Below, in pieces: positions 10,101 through 20,701 of a DNA stretch of 64,000 nt; within the stretch, counting starts at the first letter, position 1, and every line of letters starts with the position of its first letter. Below the pieces are notes generated by a model. That model had not been told where the DNA came from, searched no databases, and worked only from the letters and a program-made list of their open reading frames with translations. Source of the stretch: Podocnemis expansa (taxonomy: Eukaryota; Chordata; Testudines; Podocnemididae); the NCBI GenBank assembly GCA_007922195.1, contig ML681998.1, forward strand, positions 21,601,849 to 21,665,848, given 5' to 3'. The position numbers were made by a program, and so were the translations under genes.

Positions 10101-10970
10101 TGTAGCATTTAAGTATGATCGGTTTAGAAGGAATGTACTCAGTGCTTGGGTGGAAAACGTGCTTTCTTAAAGTCAACAACAATCTGTACTGCTGATTAAA
10201 GAGCAACTGCTTATGGTCTTCAAGGAGTGTCTCATCCAGTTTTCCTTGGCTATCAATTTGGTGACTAAAATGGTGGGTGGTGGGAGGGAGAGAGGCAGAG
10301 TTGGAAGATGTTTCCTTGAGACATATTGAAGGATCTTTGCTTCCTCTCACAGGGGAAAGAAAGTGATTCAGTTTTCTGTACTGTAAGAGTTCTCTCAGTA
10401 TAGAAAGCTGACTCTGAAAAGAGAATTTCAGACTATTTGATTATGAATACTGGGAATTCAAATGAACTTTGTCATCACTGCCAGTTTAATAAAAGAATAA
10501 AGTTTCCAACAAAGCACAGATGGTATTTTTGAATGAGTAGTTGATTATGCCAAGAGACTAGTATGCCTGGGAATGCATTTTATTGATGTATGAGTAAAGC
10601 TGTGAGAAGGACAGCTATGAAAAAAAGAACCTGATTCTTCCTGGAACACCTGAATGGCATGAGAAATTAGATGCAGGACTGAGGTTGCTTACAGTTTTCC
10701 CCAGTTAACTTTCTATGAATGATTTGAAACAGTATCCACAAATTCTGTGGGAATAAAATGAAATTACACTAAATAAGAATCACAAGAAGCAATGTCACCA
10801 ATACAAACTAGTTAGAAAACAGAACATTTTTTTTTAAGTACAGACAAAGCTATGGGACTTAAAATAAGCAGCAAGAGAGAGAGTATAGAAAAAAACCCAA
10901 ATCTTTCCCTGCTTCTTTAAACATTTATATATATATACTTTACTCAAGGGAGTAGTTCCATTGATCTCAG
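10101..10970. other. Unassigned AT-rich sequence
   Basis: No gene, named repeat or RNA gene is recognised here. A short (TA)n run lies near 10926-10937. Confidence 0.4.
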
Positions 10971-10974
10971 TGCA

Positions 10975-13625
10975 TTGTCATAAAGTTAAAGGCCAGAAGG
11001 GACCACCAAATCACCTAGTCTGACCTGTATGTCATAGGTCGCCAATGCCACTGAATACGAAAGCAGACCAAAGCACCACAGCCCAAAGGAGTCTAAACTA
11101 TTACATGCCACTAGCACACAATAGGAGGAATTGAGGTGCTGCAGTACCTGAGGCCCTCACAATGGCAGGGAATACTCAGACAATCTTGGCAAGTGATCTG
11201 AATCCACATGCTATTGAGGAAGGGGGAAAACACCCAGAAATCACTACCACTGTGACCTGTGGGAAAATTCCTTTCCAACTCCACTTATGGTGATCAGTTA
11301 GACCCTAGGCACATGAGCAAGAACCAACTAAATGTCTGAGGGAGGCAGAATGCTCAGTATCATCTCAGAACCCAGATCCCACATCTAAGATCCTTCTCCA
11401 GCCATGGCCATCACCCAGACCCTTGTTGTCCAGTCATGGCCATCCCTGACGCGTCAGAGGAAGAAAATGAAAGCTGGGTAGCTGGCTGAAACCCTAAAAC
11501 ATGAACTTTTAGGAGCATAAGATATAAACTAGAAGTGAGTCAAAGGGCTCCTGAGCTTTGCCCCTGGCTATCACAAGCAACCCCAGTATTTAATTGCACT
11601 CTACTTTGTCTAACTCTCTTAAAACTAGTTAAGCTTTTACCCCCACAACTCCTATTGGGAGGCTGCTCCAGAATATCACTCTTAGCTGATTAGAAACCAC
11701 CTAATTTCCAACCTAAATATGTTGATGGTCAGCATTTCTTCTTATGCCAATATTGTCTCTTAGCTTAAATAGTTCTTCCTCCCTCCTAGTGTTTACCCCC
11801 TGTGTGTTTACAGACAGCAATCTTATGCCCTCTCATTTTTTTTTGTTAGACTAAAGAAGACAAGATCTTCCAGTCTCATTTCCCATTCATTCCCCTGATC
11901 ATCCCCCTAGTTCTTCTCTATACCTGTTCAAGTTGAAGTTCATCTTTCTGAAAAATGGGTAACCAGAATTATACAAAATATTCCAAATGAGAGCTTACCA
12001 ATGGAATTAATACTCTCCATCTCTGCTGGAAATGCCTCACCTGATGCATCCTAGCATGGTATTTGCCTTTTTCATAACCACATGTCATTGGTGGTTCATA
12101 ATCATTCAATGATTAGCTGAGAAACCCTGTGTCACTGCCTTTGTTGCTTCCACCTTATGAACCCTGTGCTTGTAGCAAAATTCTTACAATTAGACCTTAA
12201 GTTCATGACTTTGTGCTATTGAATTTCACCCCATTTCTGTCACTCCAGTCTTCAGGATTATCCAGAATTTCCTGTATTTATAACATTCTGATCCTCCTTC
12301 ACCTTTCTCTATAGCATGGGACATAACGCACTTGCTGATTGATTCTTTGCATCTTAAAGTTATGAAACCATAATTTGAGGACTTCAATAACAGTCATAAG
12401 TTAAAGGTTTATTACAGGAATGGGTGGGCAAGGTACTCTGGCCTGCATTGCACAGGAGGTCTAATTAGAATCAATAGCACACTCCTACTTTTTGTGCTGT
12501 TAGTCAGTTGTGCGTGCTGGTGTAATTTTCCATCTATATGCTCTCAGCTTCTGCAGCTGGTTGAATAGGCAGACCTCATTAGCACTGTCCAGGAATAACC
12601 ATAGACTCATTTAGGTGGTGAAGGTGCCTGACAAGATCTATTGTAAGTAAAGTGCAGTGCTGGTGCCCTGTAGGAATTACAGGTACACAAGGACATGTAT
12701 ACTTGTTGAAAAGGACTGGCTTCGTTAACTGTGGGAGTTTCTGTTATCCCTTAAGCCATGCAAAGATGCCCCTGCTGGGACCCCTTTCTTATAGCTGGTA
12801 CGGATAGGTTTCATGTTGCTTCTCTGATGTCAGTTGTTGGTCTATACCTTGTCTCCAAATCAAGCACAACATCTTTCTCTGTCATTGTCTCCTCTCCCGT
12901 AAGGTTAGGGTGCCTCTGTACTCTCCCATAGTTTTGTGTTGGGGAGAGCTTGTACTGCTTCCATGTATTGTATTTCTGTTTGGGAAGCACTTACACTGTA
13001 CTTCTTTTATCATCATATATTGGGGCAGTTGGAAATACTAGTGCTTTAACAAGCTACTGCTTCTTAGGACTGCCAGTATGTTAACAATACTGTGTTTCTG
13101 CCAAATTCCTACCCCAGTCAGTGCACTTGTAAATATGCAAGCAGTTGCTGTTTCCTAATGTCAGACTTTGAATTGGGCCTCAGATTTGGTACCAGGCCTA
13201 ATTTTTTAAGGTATTTTTCTTAGTATTCAACTAATGTCATAAATAAAAATATTAAATCTGATTGGGCTCAAAACCAGTCCTTGGGGAAATCAGCTACTAA
13301 CCTCCCTCCAGTTCCATAATTACGTTTTAGCATCACGCATTGTCTTGTCTTCTTTAGCCATTTCCTTAACCACCTTGCAATTCTTCTGCTGCTAAACCTC
13401 ATCTTTGCTAATTTCCCATGTCAAATGCTTTACTAAATTTCAAGCATATTAGATCTACTGCATTTCTTTTATCTAAAAAATCAGATTTTTTTTCTCAAAG
13501 AAAGAAATCAGGTAAGTCCAGCATGATCTCTTTTTGGTCAACCATTATTATATTACCGCCCATTTAGCATTTACCTAATTATTCTTTCCTTGTTCTAAAA
13601 CCTTCCTTACTACATATTTCCTTAC
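10975..13625 (-). mobile_element. Long CR1-like LINE, minus strand, interrupted
   Basis: The 3' end sits near 10975 (AAAGGCCAGAAGGGACCACC). Reading leftwards on the minus strand, the CR1 3' UTR and then the C-terminal part of the reverse-transcriptase ORF are recognisable. Plus-strand markers include CTCCAGAATATCACTC, TTCCAAATGAGAGC, GCTAATTTCCCATGTCAAA and TCAGATTTTTTTTCTCAAAG. The element would have encoded endonuclease and RT for target-primed insertion. It is heavily decayed with many stops. The match is lost between about 12310 and 13195, so something is inserted or the sequence has diverged there. Confidence 0.7.
12310..13195. other. Insert or diverged part within CR1
   Basis: CR1 similarity stops near 12310 and resumes near 13195. 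The intervening 0.9 kb includes GGCCTGCATTGCACAGGAGG near 12450, which resembles a plus-strand CR1 3' end. A second, oppositely oriented CR1 fragment may therefore be nested here. Clear boundaries or a target duplication were not found. Confidence 0.35.
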
Positions 13626-14226
13626 CCTGTGTTGGCATGGGAGTAATACAAAAGGGCTGCCCAATGGCTCTGAGAAATGTGAAACATTTGCAGTGTCTCT
13701 AAATATTGAGACAGGTGTGGGAGAGCACATGCTACATCAGCTGTTTTGACACACTTGCTGCTGGTGTTGGGGGCTCTGTGTCACATTTGCCCTTCTCCCC
13801 TATGGCATCTTAGTGTTACTATTAGTTTCCTCTTGTCTTTGTGCCTCTGTCCCCAAAGGTGCCATTTAGTGAGGAAAGGCTCATTGCAGCTTCTCCACTC
13901 CCTGCCCTCAAGTGCAGAGTGAAGCGTGCTGTAGTCCGTGGGTGCTCATTTAATTTCACAACACGAACAGGATAAATCTTCTGCAACAGGTTGGCTATGC
14001 AGTCTCCACTACCTCTGAAATCTTGTTATTTCATTTCTGCATTGCCCTATTCAAATCACTTGGCTCTAGGAACCTCAATTCAGCTATGGAATTAGAGCTC
14101 AGATATAGGCTGAAAGCTAAAAATATTCAGACTTTGAAGACTATGTGAAAGAAATACACGTTTTTTGGTGCTCATAGTTATTGTCCTCAGTCTATATTCT
14201 CCCCTGGGTATCAGTAGATAACTCCC
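13626..14226. other. Unassigned sequence
   Basis: No gene or named repeat is recognised between the CR1 and the large palindromic MITE. Confidence 0.4.
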
Positions 14227-14229
14227 ATT

Positions 14230-14375
14230 GGCTATGCCTACATTGCCCTGCAATTTCAAAAAAATCTTTTTGCAGGTTAAGTATTTTGAAATAATTATCT
14301 CGAAAAAACTTTTTTTCAAAAAATGCTATTTTGGGACAAAAGTCCAGGGACCGCTCATTGTCCTGAAATACTGTG

Positions 14376-14411
<36 letters not shown>

Positions 14412-14474
14412 TATAGTCTACACCGGACTTTTTTTAAAAAAAAAAAAAAAAAAGGAATTGATTGAGATAGGGAG

Positions 14475-14509
<35 letters not shown>

Positions 14510-14979
14510 CTATGCCATGTCCAGGGATGGCTTTTTTCAAAAAAGCTAGCTTGAAAAAGGCTTCTTTTCAATATTAAGCGAGGTTTAACAAACCCAAAAA
14601 AGCGTTCTGGTATTTCAAGATACTGGAGAGCTTTTTTGAAAAAGCTAAACTCCCCATCTTTTTCAAAATAAAAAGCCTTTTTTGAGCTAGCTTTTTTGAA
14701 AAAAAGCCATCCCTGGACACAGCAAAAGCTTTTTTCTTTTTTCTTTTTTTTTTTTGAAAAAGCCTCCCTGTCTCATCCATTGCCTTGCCTTTTTTTGAAA
14801 AAGAAAGTCTGGTGTAGACTTCCTTTTTTGGAAAGAAAAAAAATCATGGTATTTCGGAACAATGGACTGTTGTCTCAAAGTAACATTTTTGAAAAAAAAG
14901 TCTTTTTGAAATAATTATTTTGAAATACTTACCCCATAAAAGTTTTTTTTTGAAAATGCTGGGTAATGTAGATGTGCCC
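14230..14979. mobile_element. 750-bp palindromic MITE rich in A and T runs
   Basis: The element starts GGCTATGCCTACATTGCCC and ends GGGTAATGTAGATGTGCCC, flanked by ATT at 14227-14229 and 14980-14982. The two halves are largely self-complementary: AAGTATTTTGAAATAATTAT on the left meets its mirror image near 14908-14932. The middle carries T and A tracts of more than 20 bases. The words TTTCAAAAAA and TTTTTTGAAA repeat throughout, like the TTTCGAAA MITEs with no CpG left. Frames of 60-84 codons in it are lysine/phenylalanine artefacts of these tracts. Confidence 0.8.
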
Positions 14980-15180
14980 ATTAAGTTCATGACCTATACA
15001 GTCCATGATTTTGCCAGCCACACTAGCTGACAAATATGGAGGAGCTGAACTAGTTCTTTGGAACAGAATTCAAAGGCTGAAAAATAAAAAAGATTAGGGT
15101 AATGTTTTTCAAACTACAGGTCTCAGGATCCAGTAACAGCAGATAAGTTGTAATCTGCTAGGAATGATACTATGGTTTAT

Positions 15181-15431
15181 ATAAAACAAACAAGGAGTCC
15201 TATAGCACTAAAAAACTAACAAATTTATTTATTGCATGAGTTTTCCTGGGAGAAAAACTGACTTTGTCACATGCTTGAAGATGGGGGAACTTACACAATG
15301 GAAGGAAATAAATGCAGAGAACTGTAAGTCATGGAATCAGATCACACTGTAAAAGCAAATCAGAGCAGCTGTTAAGATTCAAACACTGGGGAACTGCATA
15401 TAGAGGAATATGAGGTCAAATCACTTGTTGT
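15181..15431 (-). mobile_element. Penelope-type 3' tail, 5'-truncated, with 10-bp TSD
   Basis: On the minus strand the element runs from 15431 to 15181 and ends in AGGACTCCTTGTTTGTTTTA. TGGTTTATAT stands on both sides (near 15171-15181 and 15432-15441) as a 10-bp target duplication, so the boundaries are well supported. It contains the decayed stem-loop GTGACAAAGTC...GACTCC-type block and AATAAATAAATTTGTTAG. About 150 bp of upstream 3' UTR is shared with the copy at 52980-53665. It lacks the extra terminal extension seen on one arm of the fold-back copies. Position 15403-15410 (GAGGAATA) corresponds to the hAT target in the 53-kb copy. Confidence 0.75.
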
Positions 15432-15531
15432 AGTGGTTTATATGTAAGTGTCTTATCTGTATTAGAAGTTAGGAATATGTGTGTTCTATTTTTATTCAGT
15501 TATTTGATTCTGGGACACTCCCCAGACTGGA

Positions 15532-16514
15532 TGTCTATAAACCGTTGTCTCCTTAATGGACCATCAAGAAACTCCCAGGTATAGTGGGCCCACAGAGAAA
15601 CCTGTTGAGCCACTAGGACTTGCCCATGTGATAACTCCATCTCGATTTGCAAAAACTCCACACAGCATGGGGAAGACCAGAGACGATAAAAGGCACCAGT
15701 CTCAACTCCATTTTGTTTTCAGTCTCCAGTCTGCCACCAACACCCATCTCTGGAATTATTCCTCTGCGACTGGACAAAGGAATGAGGCCCACCCAAGTAC
15801 TGAGTGTCTTCCAAAGGAACAAGCCTGCAAACTCCAAATTCTTCAAGGGTTTTCTGTATGGATTCTAAACCATTTGTATGTATATGATTTACTTTGACCC
15901 TTTAACATCTCTCATATTTTGTTTCTTTTCTTTTTATTAAACCTTTAGCTTTAGTTACTAAAGGATTGGTTAGCAGCGTGGTATTTTGGGCAGGATCCAA
16001 GCCTGTGTTGTTCTGTGTAATGTGGCTGTCCCTTTGGGGTCAGGAGAACCAGTGACTAGGTGGGGGCAAACAGACCTGATGTGCAATCAAGGAAGCTGTT
16101 TCTATTTTATTACGCTTTGTGATGACTGGAGGGGAGAATCAGAAGCATGTTGTGTTACTGATTGGACGACTGGTTTAAGTACCACTTGTCCATGTTTGGA
16201 GAATTTGGCTCTGTTTTCTAGCTTACGTTGAGTTTTGCATATTCAGGTGGTTATCCCAGGAGGCGTGGGTCACAGGGTGGTTGTGAGGAAGGCTCCTGGG
16301 TTGGCTTACTTGGGCTGGGTTTATGGCAACAGTAGTGGACAAGCTGATGATGTGCTGGGAGAGAGCTGCTCAGCCCTCTTCTACTTCATGCTCTTCCTTC
16401 CTGGATACAGAACAGAGGAGTAAAGCAGGGATGGAGAGGAGCTGGCTCTCTCCTCCTCCTACTTGTTGCTGGGCTGTATGATCTCTTCTAGGAGGAGGAG
16501 AATGAACAGAACCA
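15532..16514 (+). mobile_element. Probable solo LTR
   Basis: The part around 15930-15965 (TTTTTATTAAACCTTTAGC, then TTTAGTTACTAAAGGATTGG) is the R/U5-like wording of a turtle LTR family I recognise. Candidate ends are TGTCTATAAACC at 15532 and AACAGAACCA at 16514, with CTGGA on each side (15527-15531 and 16515-16519). A 5-bp match can arise by chance in such a search, so the exact ends are tentative. No protein-coding interior is present. Confidence 0.45.
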
Positions 16515-16519
16515 CTGGA

Positions 16520-17655
16520 ATCAGTCAAAGGATGATCTGTACTGTTCAACATAAGAGTATTTTACAGAACTCTCCCAGGCACAATCACAGCCTGAATGTG
16601 GTGGCAGCTGTTGCCAGTTGGCTTATCCACATATGCTGGGACTGGGAATAAAGCAGTCCTTAACCTGCTTAAAGAACAGCCATTGGAGGTGCTTCCCCAT
16701 TCAGAAGAGAGGAGGTGCTGAGAAGTGAGTTCTCACTCTCCTTATAGTGGAGAAGAAGACTGCTATTTCCTCTCCTCTAGGCTCTAAGTTGGAAGCCCAG
16801 CAGTTGTAATCACAATCTTGCTGGACTCACACCTTTAAAGATAGGATGACGAGAGGGAGTGGAGAGCAAGGACTAGATCGCAGAGGTCTGGAGAGACAGC
16901 GGATTGCTAGTCTTGGGAGAGGCTCTGGATTTAAATGTATATTTGCACCAGTCTTCTGAACTATTTGATCTAGACAAATAAATATGAATGAAAAAGAAAG
17001 GGGAGAGGAATCTGGCAAATTTTGAAGGGAAAATGTTATTCCAGCAAAGGATGTCTTCTACAAACAACTGTGTTAACAGTTTTGTGCTAATGTTCTATAA
17101 ATGTTGATTAGCACTCAACAGTTCATTTTTTTCATCTGTGCTAGGAAGTTTAAGGGTGATGGTTCCTCCTTCACAGCAGTGTAAATAAGGAGTAGCTCTA
17201 CTACAGACAGTGTTAGTCCGGTATAAGCGAGAGCAGCAGCAGTACCAAGAATTTTTGTGCACCATGAGCCTCACTATGAAACCTGCAAGAAGTAGAAACT
17301 ATAGTTTTAATTCTGTCTGAAGTATTTCATAGACTCTGCCTGCATCAGTACATCTTTGCTTTTTAAAGATTATGCATCTTTCTTCCTGAACTGTGTACAC
17401 CACATTTCTAACAAGAGAAATGCATCAAGTTTTACAAAAGCAACTGAAGTAACAGATGCACTTTGATACCAAGTGAAGATTTAAAGGAAGCAAAATGGCA
17501 TGAGGAAAAGAGGAGACAGGTGAGGTCTGATCTTGATCATCCCACACTGCCACCAACTTGGTATCCAGCAACACAAAAGCACAAGCAGGTGAAAAATGTG
17601 AATGTGACAAATTTGATGTCTTCATTTCATTCATTCAGGTGTCTAGGACCTACTG
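16520..17655. other. Unassigned sequence
   Basis: No gene or named repeat is recognised. Frames of 60-70 codons on both strands are without family features. Confidence 0.4.
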
Positions 17656-17766
17656 GCTACAGCTTGATACTGGAACTCAGGAGAGCTGGCTAGAGCTGGC
17701 TTTGCAGCAGGCCTGCTGTGTAACCATGGGCAATTCGCTTCACCACTCTGGCTCAGTAACCTCCTT
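17656..17766 (+). mobile_element. MIR SINE relic
   Basis: CTGCTGTGTAACCATGGGC followed by AATTCGCTTCACC and GGCTCAGTAACCTC is the conserved core and tail of MIR in plus orientation. It is interrupted or ended by a Penelope-type tail that starts directly afterwards. Confidence 0.7.
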
Positions 17767-17767
17767 C

Positions 17768-17862
17768 AAAGCATCTGACAAAGTTGGATTTTCTTCCACA
17801 AAAGCTCATGCAATTAATAAATTTGTTAGTCTTTAAGTGCCTCAGGACTCCTTGTTTGTTCT
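17768..17862 (+). mobile_element. Penelope-type 3' tail, short copy
   Basis: The copy reads CATCTGACAAAGTTGG, a loop, then ACAAAAGCTCATGCAATTAA, and ends with GGACTCCTTGTTTG. It is truncated just upstream of the stem-loop. It lies immediately 3' of a MIR relic. Confidence 0.75.
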
Positions 17863-17992
17863 CCTTTATAGAAGTGCTTTGAAACCTATAGGGGAAAAAT
17901 CCTATATGAGCTGTTGTTATTTTTATTATTCTTAACAGTGTGTATTCAGGTGAAAGTTTTATCACTACTGTTATGTATACTGAGGTATGTGA

Positions 17993-18186
17993 AAACAACG
18001 AGTCCTGTGGTACCTTAAAGACTAACATATTTATTTGGGTATAACCTTCAACCCACTTCATCACATGCAAGAGGATTGCAGGCAATGAAAACTTCTGCCC
18101 AATGGAATGCGATAGACTTTAAAATTCCCCAGGACTCTTGTTGTTTTTGCTGTGTACAGACTAACACTCCTACCTCTCTGGATCTT
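17993..18186. mobile_element. Fold-back Penelope-type unit 1
   Basis: The left arm is a tail in minus orientation (AACAACGAGTCCTGTGG, AAGACTAACATATTTATT, AACCCACTTCATCAC). The right arm is the same end region in plus orientation (CCCCAGGACTCTTGTTG) followed by the extension CAGACTAACACTCC. Only the right arm has the extension. AGGTATGTGA (17983-17992) and AGGCATGTGA (18187-18196) match at 9 of 10 positions, so both arms appear to have entered as one insertion. Confidence 0.7.
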
Positions 18187-18196
18187 AGGCATGTGA

Positions 18197-18604
18197 GTGA
18201 TTCTTGCCCTTAAAGTCTACGGGTAATGCTTTCCTCTCAGCGCTACATTGTATTTTCCATATTCTCTTTGCACGTGAAACACACATTAACATAAATGAAG
18301 ACATTTATTATCTGAAAGATCCAGCAGGGACCAGGACTGTGGATATTGTACGTACAGAGGGGAGGATAATTTTGTTGTATAAATGGAAAATTTTTTCCAT
18401 GGAACCATGAAGGTGCAGCTGGGTCCACATGTGGTGCAGTGTGTGGGGAGTAAAGGCAGTCAGTAACGTAAGAGGCATATAAACACATTGGGAACATTAG
18501 TTTAAAATAGCTAGTTTATTTCTGTGCAGTTTGTGCATGATGGTTTTCAAAACTTTACACCTAAATATCACATATATACTTTTTTCTGGGTACCAGAAAG
18601 GATG
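18197..18604. other. Unassigned sequence
   Basis: No gene or named repeat is recognised in these 400 bases. Confidence 0.4.
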
Positions 18605-18612
18605 GCTTAACC

Positions 18613-18941
18613 CATGGGTCTGTAACCTGTGGCTCCAGAGCCGGAAGTGGCTCTTTGGCTGCCCCTCCTAACTCCAGGTTCTGGAGCCCGCCATTGTACC
18701 ACTGGGAGACCCTGCAGGCAGTCCATGCTAGGCTCCGGACTCTGTCTCATTACTCTGGGACCCTGTGGGCAGCCCCCTCCTGGTTCCAGGCTTCTACCAC
18801 CACCAAGGGACCCTGCAGCAGGAGCCCTAGCCTAGTTCCCCCAACTAGGAAGCTACCCTCATTGCAGCTCTCAAAACACTTGTTTATTGACGGAGTTTTT
18901 TAAAAAATGACTCATCTTATCTTTTGGGTTGCCGACCCTTG
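18613..18941 (+). mobile_element. Non-autonomous hAT element, perfect 8-bp TSD
   Basis: The ends CATGGGTCTGTAACC and GGGTTGCCGACCCTTG are imperfect inverted repeats of the CAGGGGTCRGCAACC type used by a hAT family; the copy at 63506-63912 has cleaner ends. GCTTAACC stands at 18605-18612 and 18942-18949, a perfect 8-bp target duplication as hAT transposases make. The 329-bp interior is GC-rich and non-coding; frames of 68-82 codons are incidental. Confidence 0.85.
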
Positions 18942-18949
18942 GCTTAACC

Positions 18950-19325
18950 CATCATTCTGGAGAAGCTAGTCAGACTGCAGTTGGTCGTTTCTCCCACATT
19001 CCTAGCTCTTCATCATCATTTTAGTTATGAGAAAGTACAATGATGGATTCATCAATAAAAGCTCAGCTTGTCAACGATTTTCACACAAGAAATAGTCAAG
19101 AATGGTTAAAACCCTAAAACAATCCAAAGAGGCACATGTCAAATGTTCTGAATAATTCCAAATGTTCTGAAACCATAAGTGAGACAGACAAATGACCTAA
19201 TGACTTGAAAGGGACACTAATTGATAATCTCAGCCATGGTAGGAACAAACTGCAATACTATGAAAGTTCAGAAACAGGATTATATATGGTGTAGTCAGAA
19301 CTACTATAAAATAACTGAATTTAAG
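18950..19325. other. Unassigned AT-rich sequence
   Basis: No gene or named repeat is recognised. Confidence 0.4.
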
Positions 19326-19327
19326 GA

Positions 19328-19418
19328 TTGCAGTGTTATAGCTGTGTTGGTCCCATGATATGAAAGAGACAAGATATTGTGGAAAAAAGATATTATTTCT
19401 GTCAGGCTGTCTAGAGTG
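19328..19418 (-). mobile_element. Extension end of CTGAAGAAG-type repeat
   Basis: GCAGTGTTATAGCTGTGTTG and GTCCCATGATATGAAAGAGA, followed by CAAGATATTGTGG and AAAGATATTATTTCTGTCAG, are the antisense of the 3' end of the CTGAAGAAG family including its terminal extension. The stem-loop part is missing. The boundary on the right is unclear. Confidence 0.55.
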
Positions 19419-19439
19419 GCTCACAAGTATAACTGCCAA

Positions 19440-20368
19440 CCGCTCAGCAGACTGTCAGGGAACAAGACATAAACCCCAAACTGCTTGTATTTTCTATACC
19501 TGGATTTCATCAACTGAGTAATAAGTGTGAACTCCTAAAGCATTATAAGATCCTTAACTTAGAGTCGCAGACAGTCTGCTTGACCATTCTAGTCTATCTT
19601 GCCACCAGGCAAGCCTGCCTGTGTGATAGATGGTACCTTACACCAAAAAGCACAACAATATTCAGGTTTCTTCCATTCCCAAAGGATGAGTCACTTACCA
19701 CCGGTCAATTGTACCTTAAATCTCATTTCAAAGACAACACTTGCACCCAATTCTGCAATAACTGAAATAAACATTTATTAACAAGGAAAAAGAAATCAGA
19801 GTTATTTACACATTTAAAGCAGATAAACATACACATACAAATGTATTACGATCTTAGGTTTCAAAAATTACTATACACTGCTATAATTTGCAAGCTCTAT
19901 AAATTCTTTAGGGCTAACCCAAACTGCTTAGGGTGCCTTGCTTATCTCTTCTCCAAATCCAAACATTGACCAGCTAGTAATTGTGAAAAATGTGGATGGA
20001 ATAACAGGTAATAGACACCTATATAAGACAAAGCCCTGAGTATCAGAACTGCCCCTATAAAACTGGAGCATTTGGTCACCTTAATAGAGATACAAATCCA
20101 TCTGGTCAGGAATTTTTATTCATTTTCTCCAGAGTTTAAACTGTGACAGGGTGAGAGTTAGTGCATGTCCCCCCCTTTTGTGAGTCTTGAAGGAACAATC
20201 AACAAAGTCTTTTGTCCCCCCAGTGCTCCACAATGATTCACCCTGTGTCTATAGACCTTCTTTTGTTGACACCTTTGTGGTAAACTAGTATCTCACACTT
20301 GGTAATGTGTGTCTCTTGACTGGGAAGGTTTCTAGTTTCATCACAAACATTCTTTATAGTTGCAAACA
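19440..20368 (-). mobile_element. Possible LTR-type remnant
   Basis: AATAAACATTTATTAACAAG with following text resembles the antisense 3' part of an abundant turtle repeat of LTR type, as does 27195-27290. I found no TG...CA ends with a duplication. The assignment rests on recall of wording only. Confidence 0.3.
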
Positions 20369-20376
20369 CATTTGAC

Positions 20377-20693
20377 CAGAGGCATCGCTGGCTAGGGGGG
20401 GGACCCAGGGCACGGGCCCCGGCCCCCCCCCCCCCCTGCTGCCCCCCCCCCCCCCCCCCGGCCGGGGACAGGACCAGGCGCTGCTGCACTGCCGTGGGTG
20501 GCCAGGTCCCACATCCCCATCAGGGGACAGGGCCGCCGTGGCAAGACCGCGGATCCCCAGCCGGGGATAGGGCCACCGCGGCTGCCGGCGGCTGGACCCT
20601 GGATCTCCGGCCCAATTGGGCCAGAGATCTGGGGCTCTGGCACTGGGGTTCGGGGCACATGCCCAGGAGTGCCCAGCGCCAGCAATGCCCCTG
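20377..20693 (+). mobile_element. GC-rich non-autonomous hAT, copy A
   Basis: The element opens CAGAGGCATCGCTGG and closes CCAGCAATGCCCCTG, near-perfect inverted ends of hAT type. CATTTGAC (20369-20376) and CATTTAAA (20694-20701) match at 6 of 8 positions. The interior is very GC-rich, with two long C runs near 20425-20460 and repeats of a module worded GCCGGGGACAGGGCC. It is the same family as 53240-53631. Frames up to 136 codons on the minus strand come from base composition, not a gene. Confidence 0.85.
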
Positions 20694-20701
20694 CATTTAA
20701 A

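Noticed and set aside
14323..14914. Lys/Phe-rich frames of 60-84 codons
   Set aside because: They are translations of A and T runs in the palindromic MITE.
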